A stretch of 62,175 bases of DNA from Elusimicrobiota bacterium (GTDB taxonomy: Bacteria > Elusimicrobiota > Elusimicrobia > UBA1565 > UBA9628). How positions within the stretch are numbered: position 1 is the stretch's first letter; each line of letters opens with the position of its first letter. Of this stretch, positions 16,775 through 25,229 are shown piece after piece. Made by a program: the position numbers and the translations under genes. The stretch is taken from positions 1 to 62,175 of the forward strand of contig JACPFR010000042.1 in NCBI GenBank assembly GCA_016182905.1, in the 5' to 3' direction. The notes under the pieces were generated by a model, which saw nothing but the letters and a program-made list of their open reading frames with translations, did no database searches and had not been told where the DNA came from.

Positions 16775-18732
16775 AGACGCCCCACGACGCAGCCGCGGCC
16801 CGTGAACTCGGTCTTCAGCGTGTCCTCGAGGCCTTTCCAGTTGACGGCCCCGGCGGGCGTGAGCGTGCCCAGGCCCGGGCCGAGGCGCGCGGCCTCGCGC
16901 GGCACGATCAGGACGCGGGTGAAGCCGTCGGCGCGGAGCGCGGCCAGGAGCGACGCGGCGTCGGCGGACTCGTTGGCCCGGCGGACGAAGAGGTTGGGCA
17001 TGTGCACGGTGCTGGGAAGGTGGTCGGCCGGAAGATAGTAGCCGCGCTGCTCCCCGACGACCAGTATTTTATCATTCTGGGCGGGGTTCCCCCGGAGCCA
17101 GTCCGCGCACGAGTAGTAGTCGAGGCGGCGCGTCAGGAACGCTTCCCGGGTCTCGAGCCCGAAGGCCGTCGAGCCGGAGCCGAAGGTCGAGTGGACGAAC
17201 ACGAACAGGAACAGGTGCGCGACGGTCATGACCCCGAGAGCGCCCGCGATGACGGCGCGCGACCAGCGGTCGAGCACGGCCCACAAGGCGACCAGGCCGC
17301 AGGCGCCCAGCAGCGCCATGATCGGCACGAGGACGGTCAGGAAGCGCAGGACGACGCCGCTCGAGAACCACGCCGCGCCCCACAGGAAGCAGAACAGCAG
17401 CAGGCCGCGCAGGCTCCGGTTCTTCGACGCCGCCCAGGCGCCCAGCGGCAGGAGCCAGAGCGAGATGTCCCAGCCGAGGTCGCCCAGCACGTCCATGCCG
17501 CCGCCGAAGCGCAGCGGGTTGCGCAGCAGCAGGATGGGCAGCGAGATCAGCGAATGGAAGAAGCCGCCGATGTGGCCGTACTCGGTCAAGACGCTGAAAT
17601 AGCCCGCGGCGAGCTCGGCGTTCCAGCCGGTGCCGGTGTTCGCGAACCATTTATAAAAGAACGGGAATACCGGGTTCTGCACGCACACCCAGTTCTTGAT
17701 CAGCCACGGCGCGAACAGCGCGGTGACGATGGCGGTGAACAGCGCCAGGTCCTCCGCCCGCTCCCTGCGGCGGTCGAACGCGAGCGCCCACAGCAGGCGC
17801 AGGCCGAACGCCGCGGCGCCGATGCCGGCGTAATACTTGGTCCCCAGCGCCAGGCCGGTGAAGATCGCCGACAGGATCAGCCAGCCCCGCGGGCCCCCGC
17901 CCTCGGGCGCCAGCCGCCGCCAGCGTTCGAAGGACAGCGCGGCCGCGGTGACCCAGAGCATGACGAGCGGCTCGACGTACGTCGTCGACGACATCAGCAG
18001 CAGCGCCGAGTGCGTGGCGATGAAGATCGCGGCCAGCGCCACCGCGTCCATCGGCGCCTCGCGCCGCCCGAGAGAGAACACCCACCAGATCGAGAGCACC
18101 ATCGACAGCCACATGTACATCTGCGCCAGCAGGTCGCTTCCGAGCAGCAGCGCCAGCGAGAACAGCATCTCCCCGTTCTGCGGGAAATGGGCGTAGACGA
18201 TGCCGGGCGGGGCGAACAGCCGGCCTTCGCGCAGGTACGCCTGGGGCAGGGCCAGGTGGTAGACGAGGGAGTCGTACTGATGAGGCGGCACGAGGCACAT
18301 CCACAGCGCGGCGAGCAGGGGCAGGGCGACCGCCGCGGCCGCCAGCGGGCGCTCGCGCAGGAGGCTGCGGTCGGGCGCCAGGGACGCGAGCGCCGGCTTG
18401 AGCTCCGCGTAGCCGGCGACCCACAGCGCGGCCAGGAGGGCCGAGGCGGCCCAGGGCTTGAACAGGCCGAGGGCGCCGAGGAGGAAGCCGCCGAGGGCGA
18501 GCAGTCCCAGGCCCAAGGTCGCGCCGCACAAGGTCTTCTGCGACTCGCTCACGTCGGTCAGGCACAGCTTCCCGGCGAGGACGCGGCCGGAGCCGGCGGC
18601 GAGCAGGACCGTCAGCACGAGGAGCACGAAGGGCACGCAGCCCGGCCTCAGGGCGACCCAGAGGGAATCGGCCGCCGACAGCGCGCCGAGCCCCGCCGTC
18701 AGCAGCGCGAAGGCCGCCGCGGCTCGGCTCAT
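16771..18732 (-). CDS. Membrane glycosyltransferase (GT-C, ArnT/PMT-like)
   Basis: A 653-residue membrane protein with a dozen or so helices. After the second pair of helices comes a loop with MCLVPPHQYDSLVYHLALPQAYLREGR, where the Asp and the His/Tyr-rich stretch fit the first lumenal loop of GT-C enzymes using polyprenyl-phosphate sugars. A soluble C-terminal domain (about residues 555-653) has ILVVGEQRGYYLPADH. Probably a glycan-assembly transferase. ATG overlaps the upstream GT2 stop. Confidence 0.7.
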   Translation of the reverse strand: MSRAAAAFALLTAGLGALSAADSLWVALRPGCVPFVLLVLTVLLAAGSGRVLAGKLCLTDVSESQKTLCGATLGLGLLALGGFLLGALGLFKPWAASALLAALWVAGYAELKPALASLAPDRSLLRERPLAAAAVALPLLAALWMCLVPPHQYDSLVYHLALPQAYLREGRLFAPPGIVYAHFPQNGEMLFSLALLLGSDLLAQMYMWLSMVLSIWWVFSLGRREAPMDAVALAAIFIATHSALLLMSSTTYVEPLVMLWVTAAALSFERWRRLAPEGGGPRGWLILSAIFTGLALGTKYYAGIGAAAFGLRLLWALAFDRRRERAEDLALFTAIVTALFAPWLIKNWVCVQNPVFPFFYKWFANTGTGWNAELAAGYFSVLTEYGHIGGFFHSLISLPILLLRNPLRFGGGMDVLGDLGWDISLWLLPLGAWAASKNRSLRGLLLFCFLWGAAWFSSGVVLRFLTVLVPIMALLGACGLVALWAVLDRWSRAVIAGALGVMTVAHLFLFVFVHSTFGSGSTAFGLETREAFLTRRLDYYSCADWLRGNPAQNDKILVVGEQRGYYLPADHLPSTVHMPNLFVRRANESADAASLLAALRADGFTRVLIVPREAARLGPGLGTLTPAGAVNWKGLEDTLKTEFTGRGCVVGRL

Positions 18733-19481
18733 TTCGCGGGCTTCGGCTCGAACAGGGCGAAGCGCACGACGCCCGCGCGCTGCAGGACGTACTGCCCCAG
18801 GCACCACAGCGCCGACAGGCCGTACACGCAGGAGCGCCGGAAGTTGATCGACGACGCCTCCGAGAAGTAGCGCGCCGCGACGGGCACGTCCCCTAACCGC
18901 TGTTTCATAAAGGCGGCTTGAATAAGGAACTGTTGATCAAACACGAAGTCGTCGGAGTTGTCCTCCCACGGGATCGTCTCGAGGCACTTGCGCGAGTAGG
19001 CGCGCAGGCCCGAGTGCCACTCGCCGAGGTTCTGCCCGGTGACGGAGTTCTCGAACATGGTCAGCAATCGATTAAAAACGTACTTGTATACCGGCATCCC
19101 GCCGCTCAGCGCCTCCCAACGCGTGCGGATGCGGTTGCCGCAGACCATGTCGCAGATGTCGTGGGTGATCAGGTCCGACATGATCGGCACGAGGCGCGCG
19201 TCGTACTGGTAGTCGGGGTGGACCATGATCACGACGTCCGCGCCCTTGCGCAGGGCCTCGGCGTAGCAGGTCTTCTGGTTGCCGCCGTAGCCCTTGTTGG
19301 TCGCGTGCCGGATGACGGTCAGGCCCAGCTTGCCGGCCAGCGCGACGGTGCCGTCCTTCGAGCAGTCGTCGACGAGGATGACCTCGTCGACCGACCCGGC
19401 GGGGATGTCCTTGATCGTGCGCTCGAGGGTCTTCTCCGCGTTGTAGGCGGGCATGACGACGATGACTTTGGGCTTGGCCAT
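18729..19481 (-). CDS. GT2 glycosyltransferase (dolichyl/polyprenyl-phosphate type)
   Basis: A 250-residue cytosolic GT-A enzyme: VIVVMPAYNAEKTLERTI, VDEVILVDDCSKDGT (DD motif), NKGYGGNQKTCYAEAL, HPDYQYD and GQNLGEWHSGLRAYSRK. No C-terminal helices, so it likely makes a polyprenyl-phosphate sugar used by the GT-C protein encoded next, or adds a sugar directly. First gene of the overlapping eight-gene run, with TATAAT 9 bases before the ATG. Confidence 0.85.
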   Translation of the reverse strand: MAKPKVIVVMPAYNAEKTLERTIKDIPAGSVDEVILVDDCSKDGTVALAGKLGLTVIRHATNKGYGGNQKTCYAEALRKGADVVIMVHPDYQYDARLVPIMSDLITHDICDMVCGNRIRTRWEALSGGMPVYKYVFNRLLTMFENSVTGQNLGEWHSGLRAYSRKCLETIPWEDNSDDFVFDQQFLIQAAFMKQRLGDVPVAARYFSEASSINFRRSCVYGLSALWCLGQYVLQRAGVVRFALFEPKPAK

Positions 19482-19490
19482 GTGCCCGAC

Positions 19491-19496
19491 ATTATA
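19491..19496 (-). promoter_or_regulatory. Consensus -10 TATAAT, 9 bases before start
   Basis: A perfect TATAAT on the minus strand ends 9 bases before the ATG at 19481, placing the RNA start 2-3 bases ahead of the codon. No -35 match at 16-18 bases. It should drive the eight-gene glycan/queuosine operon. Confidence 0.6.
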
Positions 19497-19580
19497 GGAA
19501 ATGACGGGCCTGTCTCAGGCGGGTGACGGCCTCAGGACGGGCCGCCGCGCGCCCCCCGATCATCCGGGTCTATCCGCGGT

Positions 19581-19596
19581 ATTCCACCGGTGGAAT
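19581..19596. promoter_or_regulatory. 16-base perfect palindrome
   Basis: ATTCCACCGGTGGAAT is a perfect palindrome in the 157-base gap between the epimerase gene end and the promoter of the eight-gene operon, about 85-100 bases upstream of that TATAAT. Operator or hairpin; no T-tract. Confidence 0.45.
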
Positions 19597-19638
19597 GATG
19601 TGGATAGTCCAGTAGTCCTCAAGCGCGAGGTGCCCGCG

Positions 19639-20538
19639 CTAGGACAAGGCGTCTTTCAGACCGTCAGCCAAAGGACGGGGCTCGATTCCCAATTCCACGA
19701 AGACCGTCCGATAGTCCGCGTCGGGGGCGCTTTGGACGGCGCCGGTCACGTTGCTGACGGACAGCGGCGGCGCGGCGAGGAAAAGGCCCAGGACGCGCGC
19801 GATCCCCATCGCCGCCCAGTACGGCAGGTGGACCCTCCGCGGCTTCTTGCCCAGCGCGGCGCCGATCCGGTCGATCAGCTCGACCAAGGTGACGCTCTCC
19901 GGGCCGCCGACGGAATAGGTCTTGCCGGCGGTCTTCGGCTCGGCCAGGCAGCCGGCGATGACGGCGCACAGGTCGTCGACGTGGACCGGCTGGAAGCGGA
20001 CCGAGCCGTCGCCGATCACCGGCACGAACGGCGCCGTCGCCGTCACGCGCGCCAGCTTGCCGAACGCGCCCGGGTCCTTCGGACCGTAGACGAGGCTCGG
20101 CATCACGGTCGTGACCTCGAGCCCGGAGGCGGCGAAGACCTCGTCGGCCTGCGCCTTCGTCTCGCCGTAGGCGCCGCGGCGCGGCAGGCGCGAGGCCTGG
20201 CTGCCGACGTTGACTACGCGGCGCACGCCCGCCGCCCGGCACGCCGCGACGAGGCTGCGCGCCCCGCCGACGTTGACCGCAACGACGTCCGGCTCGTCGC
20301 CCTTGCGCGCGGCCAGGTGCACGACGGCGTCCGCGCCGGCGACGGCGGCCTGCAGAGAGGCGGCATCGGTCATGTCGCCCGCGACGAGCTCGACGCCCGC
20401 CGGGAGCAGGCCTTTCGCGCGGGAGGCGTCGCGGACCAGACAGCGGACGGCATGTTTCTCGGCGAGAAGGACCGCGAGGCGCCGGCCGATGAAGCCGGCG
20501 GCGCCCGTGATGAGAATCTTCTTTTTCGTCTCCGTCAC
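19639..20538 (-). CDS. NAD(P)-dependent epimerase/dehydratase (atypical SDR)
   Basis: A 299-residue Rossmann protein: ILITGAAGFIGRRLA near the start, VAGDMTDAASL, VVHLAARKGDE, then SQ-x-SRLPRRGAYGETKAQADE with the YxxxK catalytic pair, and VMPSLVYGPKDPG. It resembles the NDUFA9-like/complex I 39 kDa atypical SDR group rather than true sugar epimerases. The GTG at 20538 is chosen because TAGGAT lies 7 bases upstream and the protein then begins 6-7 residues before the first strand; an ATG at 20613 would add about 25 residues. Confidence 0.8.
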   Translation of the reverse strand: MTETKKKILITGAAGFIGRRLAVLLAEKHAVRCLVRDASRAKGLLPAGVELVAGDMTDAASLQAAVAGADAVVHLAARKGDEPDVVAVNVGGARSLVAACRAAGVRRVVNVGSQASRLPRRGAYGETKAQADEVFAASGLEVTTVMPSLVYGPKDPGAFGKLARVTATAPFVPVIGDGSVRFQPVHVDDLCAVIAGCLAEPKTAGKTYSVGGPESVTLVELIDRIGAALGKKPRRVHLPYWAAMGIARVLGLFLAAPPLSVSNVTGAVQSAPDADYRTVFVELGIEPRPLADGLKDALS

Positions 20539-20545
20539 GATCGCA

Positions 20546-20551
20546 ATCCTA
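20546..20551 (-). promoter_or_regulatory. Extended -10 TGA-TAGGAT, 7 bases before start
   Basis: On the minus strand TGA precedes TAGGAT (extended -10) and 7 bases follow before the GTG at 20538. Predicts a leaderless epimerase mRNA. Confidence 0.45.
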
Positions 20552-20598
20552 TCATTTACACATTTTTCCCTTGACGCTTTATCCACAAGGAGCGTCGC

Positions 20599-20618
20599 AA
20601 CTGTTGTTGACAACAGTT
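20599..20618. promoter_or_regulatory. Dyad AACTGTTGT-TG-ACAACAGTT
   Basis: Nine-base perfect arms around a TG centre lie about 50 bases upstream of the epimerase -10. It could be a regulator site or the end hairpin of the methyltransferase transcript; no T-run follows. Confidence 0.45.
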
Positions 20619-20668
20619 TTGGCGCTTCATCCGGTGGATGGCGGGGATAACGCGGCGGCGCCGCGACG

Positions 20669-21232
20669 CTACGAAGGCCGGCTGGCGAGCAGGAAGGCGT
20701 TCATGCCGAGCTCGAAGGAGTGCGCGTCCTCGACGACGAGGCCGGCCTCGCGCGCCCAGGAGGCGAGGGCCTCGGGCGAGACGTCGAAGTCCTTGTGCTC
20801 GCCGGGCTCCACGTCGCGCACCAGGCCGGTGTGCACGAGGACGTCGTGGACCTTGATGCCGAGCTTGGTCGGGGTCGTGACGATCAGGCGGCCGCCGGGC
20901 GCCAGGCAGCGGCGGACCTCGGAGAGGACGGCCTTGGGGTCGGCGATGTGCTCGAGGACGGCGAGGATGGTGATCTGGTCGAGGAAGCCGTCGGCGAAGG
21001 GCAGGTTCTTGGTGATGTCGGCCTTGAGCAAAGTGATGCTCCCGTCCTTGCCGTCCTCGACCGTCACGTCGAGGCCCCAGCTCTCCTCGGCCAGGCCGCG
21101 CACGCGGGTCAGGAAGTGGTGGTCGAAGCGGCAGCCGAGGTCGGCCATGCGCCGGCAGGGGCGCAAGTGCGGGACCACCTCGCGGTAGCGCAGGGAGTGG
21201 ATCAGGTTCTCGATCAGTTCGTGAAGGGCCAT
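20669..21232 (-). CDS. Class I SAM-dependent methyltransferase
   Basis: A 187-residue methyltransferase: MADLGCRFDHHFL (motif I), GLDVTVEDG (acidic end of beta 2), ADITKNLPFADGFLDQITILAVLEHI and LAPGGRLIVTTPT. Substrate unknown. Last gene of the 25.1-20.7 kb operon with glycosyltransferases, so it may modify a glycan or lipid carrier. It begins 1 base after the upstream stop. Confidence 0.8.
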   Translation of the reverse strand: MALHELIENLIHSLRYREVVPHLRPCRRMADLGCRFDHHFLTRVRGLAEESWGLDVTVEDGKDGSITLLKADITKNLPFADGFLDQITILAVLEHIADPKAVLSEVRRCLAPGGRLIVTTPTKLGIKVHDVLVHTGLVRDVEPGEHKDFDVSPEALASWAREAGLVVEDAHSFELGMNAFLLASRPS

Positions 21233-21233
21233 G

Positions 21234-22892
21234 TCATCTCCTCAAGCGCCAGACCCGCAGCCAGGGGCCCATCGTCGAGCCGGGCTCGGACGGGAACTCG
21301 TGGACCAGGTCGGCGCCGGCAGCGAGCTCCGCGAAGAAGGTCGAAAGCTCCCGGGCGCGGCGGGGATCGGCGCCGAAGCTGGAGGTGACGACCCACCGCG
21401 CGCGCACCGCGCGCACCGGGTCGAGGCCCGGGCGCACGTCGAGGAAATCCCCGTCGGCCTGCGAGGCCGCGACGTGGCGCGGCGCGGAGAACAGGTCCCC
21501 GGCCGAGCGCTGGATGCGGTAGACGCGCCAGCCGCCGCCCGGGTGGCGGTCGGCCATCGCGCGCCAGAGCCTCGAGCGCGGCGACCTCGCGGCGGCGGTG
21601 CGCGCGGCCAGGTCGGCGCACTGCTCCTTCGACGCGATCGCGCGCGGGGAGGCGTGGGGCAGGTCGAGGAGGACGGTCTCCCCCTCCGGTATGTTCGCCG
21701 TCATCCAGGCTTCCGCCTGCGCGCGCGTGTCGGGCAAAGTCAGGTCGGCGACGTAGCGCCAGGAGAGGAACAGACCGGGGGCCAGGACGAGCGCGGCGAC
21801 CGCGGCGCGGCGCCAGGGGCTCTTGCCGCCGAGCAGGACGAGGCCCTCGCTCGACAGCAGCGCCAGCGCCGGGAACACGCCGAGCAGGTAGCGCTGCCAG
21901 CCCCCGTCGGGGCTCCCGGACAGGACCACGGCGTACGCCGCGACGGGCGCGAGCAGCAGCAGCGCGCGGCGCGTCCGGCGCCACGCCAGGACCCCGAGGC
22001 CGAGCACGGCGGCCGCCCCCGCCGGGGAGCCGTCCCCGCCGTAGGTCCAGAGGTTGTAGGCCACGGCGCGCGCCATCGCCGCCGCGTCGTGCGGGCGCAG
22101 GCGGCCCAGGTCCGCGTAATCGGTCCAGTCCGCGGCGAAGCGGCGGAAGTCGAGCGCGATGAACGGCGAGCCGGCGACGAACGCGGCGGCGGCGAAGGCC
22201 GCGGCCTGGACGAGCCAGGTCCAGGACGAGGGCCCGCCCTCGCGCAGCAGCCAGGCGAGCGGCAGGAGCAGCGTCAAAGGCGCGGCGGTGTATTGAGTCG
22301 AGCAGGCGGCGCCGGTCAGCGCGCCCGCGGCGAGCAGCCAGCCGCGCGCCCCGCCCGCCTGGAAGCGCAAGGCGCAGGCCCAGGCGCCGGCGACGAAGAG
22401 CAGCATCAGGGAGTCGGGCTTGGCCGCGTGGGCCAGCTCGACGAGGACCGGCGAGAAGGCCAGCATCAGCGCCCCGTACGGCCAGCGCGCGCGGTCCTCC
22501 GCGCGCTCCGTCCGGGAGACGACGGCGAGAGCGCCCAGCGACGCCGCCGCCGCGGCCAGGCGCGCGATCAGGTAGAAGCCGGTCGGGGCGAAGCCGTACA
22601 GCGCCGCGAAGTCCGCGGGGGACTTCCGCAGGCCCATGACCGACCAGACCCCGTACCACAGGCCGTACAGGCCGGCGAGCAAGGTCGGCCACACCGTCGG
22701 GTACTTGAACGAGTGCGGCCGCAGGCTGCCGCTGCCGAAGGAGACGGCCATGTTGATCAGGTGCGGCTCGTCGGCGTTGTAGGTGTGCGGCAGGCCGTAG
22801 CCGATCTTGACGAAGCGCAGCGCCGCCGCCAGCAGCGCGCAGGCGAGCAGGACCCAGGCCCAGGGCGACAACGCCTCGGCCTTCTTACGCAC
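21234..22892 (-). CDS. GT39-like membrane glycosyltransferase
   Basis: A 552-residue membrane protein with about ten hydrophobic helices and a soluble C-terminal domain. After helix 1 comes YGLPHTYNADEPHLI, carrying the acidic pair of the first external loop seen in GT39/PMT-like enzymes (DE). HAAKPDSLMLLFVAGAW is another family-like block. It likely uses polyprenyl-phosphate sugar outside the inner membrane. Overlaps the upstream GT39-like gene by 8 bases. Confidence 0.7.
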   Translation of the reverse strand: MRKKAEALSPWAWVLLACALLAAALRFVKIGYGLPHTYNADEPHLINMAVSFGSGSLRPHSFKYPTVWPTLLAGLYGLWYGVWSVMGLRKSPADFAALYGFAPTGFYLIARLAAAAASLGALAVVSRTERAEDRARWPYGALMLAFSPVLVELAHAAKPDSLMLLFVAGAWACALRFQAGGARGWLLAAGALTGAACSTQYTAAPLTLLLPLAWLLREGGPSSWTWLVQAAAFAAAAFVAGSPFIALDFRRFAADWTDYADLGRLRPHDAAAMARAVAYNLWTYGGDGSPAGAAAVLGLGVLAWRRTRRALLLLAPVAAYAVVLSGSPDGGWQRYLLGVFPALALLSSEGLVLLGGKSPWRRAAVAALVLAPGLFLSWRYVADLTLPDTRAQAEAWMTANIPEGETVLLDLPHASPRAIASKEQCADLAARTAAARSPRSRLWRAMADRHPGGGWRVYRIQRSAGDLFSAPRHVAASQADGDFLDVRPGLDPVRAVRARWVVTSSFGADPRRARELSTFFAELAAGADLVHEFPSEPGSTMGPWLRVWRLRR

Positions 22893-24093
22893 GGGCGCCT
22901 CCCCGCCGCAGGAGCGCGGCCGCGCCCGCCGCGGCGAGCAGGACCAGGAACGGCTCGAGGGGCAGGCGGTAGCGCAGCGAGGTGAAGAACACCGAGTGCA
23001 CGGCGGTCAGGTAGGCGAACAGCGCCCACACCGCGCCCCACGGCGAGGCCGCGGCGAAAGTCCCGCGCGCCCCCCACAGCGCCAGCGCGAAGACGAGGGT
23101 GAAGTAGACGCCGAGAGCGCCCCGCTGCCACCAGACGTGCGGGTCGTAGGGGAAGGGGCGCCAGAACAGGAAGGCCTTGCCGACGACGATCTTCGCCGCA
23201 CCCAGGGGGTCGGCGCGCACGAGTGCCGCGGTCTTCCTCGCGAAGTGGTCGCCGACGGCGATCGGGTCGGTGAGGCCCAGCGCCTTGACCTCCGCCCCCA
23301 TCTCCGCCGGGTGGCGGCGCACGACCTCGCGGTCGAGGGTGAAGCCCTCGTAGAGGTTCCAGCCCATCAAGGTCGCCGCGGGCACGACCTTGCCGTACTT
23401 GAAGTAGTTGCGCGCGGTCCACGCGGCCGACGGCGCCAGCCACCCGGCGCCGAGCAAAGCGCAGAACAGGAAGGCGCGCGTGAGGCCCTGCGCGCGCCAC
23501 AGGACCAGGAAAAGCAAAGCGGGATAGCCGCCGAGCACGGAGCGGCACAGGACGCACAGGCCGCCCCAGAAACCCAGCGCGACCAGGCGCCAGGACAAGG
23601 GACGATCCCATTCCTTCAACAGACCGACGAAGAACAACAACGTCATCGCGATGAACAACGTCTCCGTCTGCAGGTGCGGCGTGAAGAAGATCAGCGCGGG
23701 ATCGACGGCGCACCATAACGCCGCCAAACGCGCCGTCTCCTCGTCGGCAAGCCGCGTGCCCAGGCGGCGGACCAGAACGACGGAGGCCGCGCCGGCGAGG
23801 CACTGAAGAAGAAGGACCGGAAGGGGATTCGACGAGCGGAACAGACCGAGAAGCGCCGCGACGATCATCGTGTACAGCGGTGGGTGCGTCGCGTCGAAGG
23901 CAGGCATCGGCAGCCAGCCGAGCCAGGACTGCGCCAGGTTGAAATACAGGTCGCGGCCGTACACCTCGCCCAGGCCCTTCGACACGAAGAAGGCGGTAAA
24001 TCCCAGGCGCAGCGCGAGCGCCAAAGCGAAGACCGCCGCGTCGGAACGGCGCGGATCTAGACGCGCGTCCATCGAAGTCTCAGAAGCGTCCAC
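22885..24093 (-). CDS. GT39-like membrane glycosyltransferase
   Basis: A 402-residue multi-pass protein: GEVYGRDLYFNLAQSWLGW and FDATHPPLYTMIVA recall the first loop of GT39 enzymes (acidic residue, then a HPP-type motif). About nine helices. The ATG at 24093 overlaps the GT2 gene by 37 bases; the ATG at 24072 (MDARLD) would overlap by 16 and is equally possible. Makes surface glycan together with its neighbours, by inference. Confidence 0.65.
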   Translation of the reverse strand: MDASETSMDARLDPRRSDAAVFALALALRLGFTAFFVSKGLGEVYGRDLYFNLAQSWLGWLPMPAFDATHPPLYTMIVAALLGLFRSSNPLPVLLLQCLAGAASVVLVRRLGTRLADEETARLAALWCAVDPALIFFTPHLQTETLFIAMTLLFFVGLLKEWDRPLSWRLVALGFWGGLCVLCRSVLGGYPALLFLVLWRAQGLTRAFLFCALLGAGWLAPSAAWTARNYFKYGKVVPAATLMGWNLYEGFTLDREVVRRHPAEMGAEVKALGLTDPIAVGDHFARKTAALVRADPLGAAKIVVGKAFLFWRPFPYDPHVWWQRGALGVYFTLVFALALWGARGTFAAASPWGAVWALFAYLTAVHSVFFTSLRYRLPLEPFLVLLAAAGAAALLRRGGARA

Positions 24094-24746
24094 AGCGCCT
24101 CGATCCCGTCGTACCAGCGGATCTTCTTGCCCTCCTCGATCCGGCGGGGGCGGTAGCTGATGGGCACCTCAAGGATGGGGATGCCGCGCAGAAGGGTCTT
24201 CGCCGTCGCCTCGGGGCAGAACTCGAAGCCGGTGCACTTGAGATCGAAGGACCGGAGCAAGGAGGTCTTGAACACCTTGTAGCAGGTGGGCTCATCCGTG
24301 ATCGAAGAGCCGTACAGCAGGTTGGTGAACACCGACACGAGGCGCCCGCCGTAGTAGTAGCGCGCGTACGAGCGCCGGTTGCCCGCGGCCAGATGGCGCG
24401 AGCCGTACACCACCGCGGCCCGGCCCGACTCGATCGGCTCGAGAAGCCTGGCATAGTCCGCCGGATCGTACTCGAGGTCCGCGTCCTGGATCAAGACGAC
24501 CTCGCCCGACGCCTTGTCGAGCGCCGTCCGTATCGCCGTTCCTTTTCCCGAGTTCTTGTCATGCTTGAGAACGACCGTGCCGGGCCGAGCCGCGGCCTTT
24601 GCCGCCTCGTAAGTGCCGTCGGTGGAACCGTCGTCGACGACGATGACCTCGAGGTCGCGCCCCGGGTTGCGGCCGTACACGGCCTCGAGGCAGGCGGCGA
24701 TGGTGCGGGCTTCGTTGTAGGCGGGGATGAGGACGGAGACCTTCAC
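24057..24746 (-). CDS. GT2 polyprenyl-phosphate mannosyl-type transferase
   Basis: A 229-residue DPM1-like GT-A enzyme: VSVLIPAYNEARTIAACL, VIVVDDGSTDGTYEAA, NSGKGTAIRTAL, QDADLEYDPADY and YGSRH. No C-terminal membrane helices. It should charge polyprenyl phosphate with a sugar for the two GT39-like enzymes that follow. ATGA overlap with the upstream gene. Confidence 0.88.
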   Translation of the reverse strand: MKVSVLIPAYNEARTIAACLEAVYGRNPGRDLEVIVVDDGSTDGTYEAAKAAARPGTVVLKHDKNSGKGTAIRTALDKASGEVVLIQDADLEYDPADYARLLEPIESGRAAVVYGSRHLAAGNRRSYARYYYGGRLVSVFTNLLYGSSITDEPTCYKVFKTSLLRSFDLKCTGFEFCPEATAKTLLRGIPILEVPISYRPRRIEEGKKIRWYDGIEALWTLLRLRWTRV

Positions 24747-25096
24747 TTAAACGCCGCCTTCCACTCGTCTTCCTTGAACCCCAGCAGGCCGCGGTCCTCG
24801 AGGAGCACGAAGGGGCGTTTGACGAGCCGGCCGTTCTTCGCCAACAGCGCCAGCGCGTCGGCCTCGCTCATCGTCTTGAGCTTCTCCCCCAGCCCCAGCT
24901 CCCGGTAGACGACGCCGGAGGTGTTGAACAGGCGCTTGAGGTCGCCCGCGAAGGCGAGCATGGCCTTGAGCTCGGCCATGGTCGGCGGCTGGTCCACGAT
25001 CGGCACGCGCCGGTAGGCGACTTTCCGGGCGTCCAGGAATTTGAGCGCCTGGCGGCAGGTGGAGCACTTCTCGTACTCGTAAACGCGCGCGGTCAT
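24743..25096 (-). CDS. ArsC/Spx-like thioredoxin-fold protein
   Basis: A 117-residue protein of the ArsC/YffB/Spx family: YEYEKCSTCRQALKFL gives the CxxC (C10/C13), followed by VPIVDQPPTMAEL, LFNTSGVVYRELGL and RPFVLLEDRGLLGF. The Arg triad of true ArsC is not obvious, so oxidoreductase or regulatory roles are as likely as arsenate reduction. ATG at 25096 chosen over 25165 because the fold begins at once and TATAAT sits 7 bases before it. Leads the glycan operon. Confidence 0.75.
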   Translation of the reverse strand: MTARVYEYEKCSTCRQALKFLDARKVAYRRVPIVDQPPTMAELKAMLAFAGDLKRLFNTSGVVYRELGLGEKLKTMSEADALALLAKNGRLVKRPFVLLEDRGLLGFKEDEWKAAFK

Positions 25097-25103
25097 GACC
25101 TGG

Positions 25104-25109
25104 ATTATA
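25104..25109 (-). promoter_or_regulatory. Consensus -10 TATAAT, 7 bases before start
   Basis: A perfect TATAAT on the minus strand followed by 7 bases and the ATG at 25096: RNA is expected to begin at the start codon. No -35 match. Divergent from the promoter-like element of the fusion protease. Confidence 0.6.
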
Positions 25110-25217
25110 GCCGTCCATACCCAATTAAGGAAGGGGGTCCAACGGGCCTTCCCGGGAGGGACCAAAGAAGCCCCCTCCTTGGGACCTCCGGCCCCGGTCC
25201 GCCCGTCGGGGAAGGGC

Positions 25218-25223
25218 TAAACT
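25218..25223 (+). promoter_or_regulatory. -10-like TAAACT, 6 bases before start
   Basis: TAAACT ends 6 bases before the ATG at 25230. The same hexamer precedes the gene starting at 29243 by 5 bases. Leaderless start suggested. Confidence 0.45.
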
Positions 25224-25229
25224 AGCCGT

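Noticed and set aside
20539-20613. ATG start at 20613 for the epimerase
   Set aside because: The extra 25 residues do not resemble family starts and would cover the extended -10 element; GTG at 20538 is favoured but not proven.
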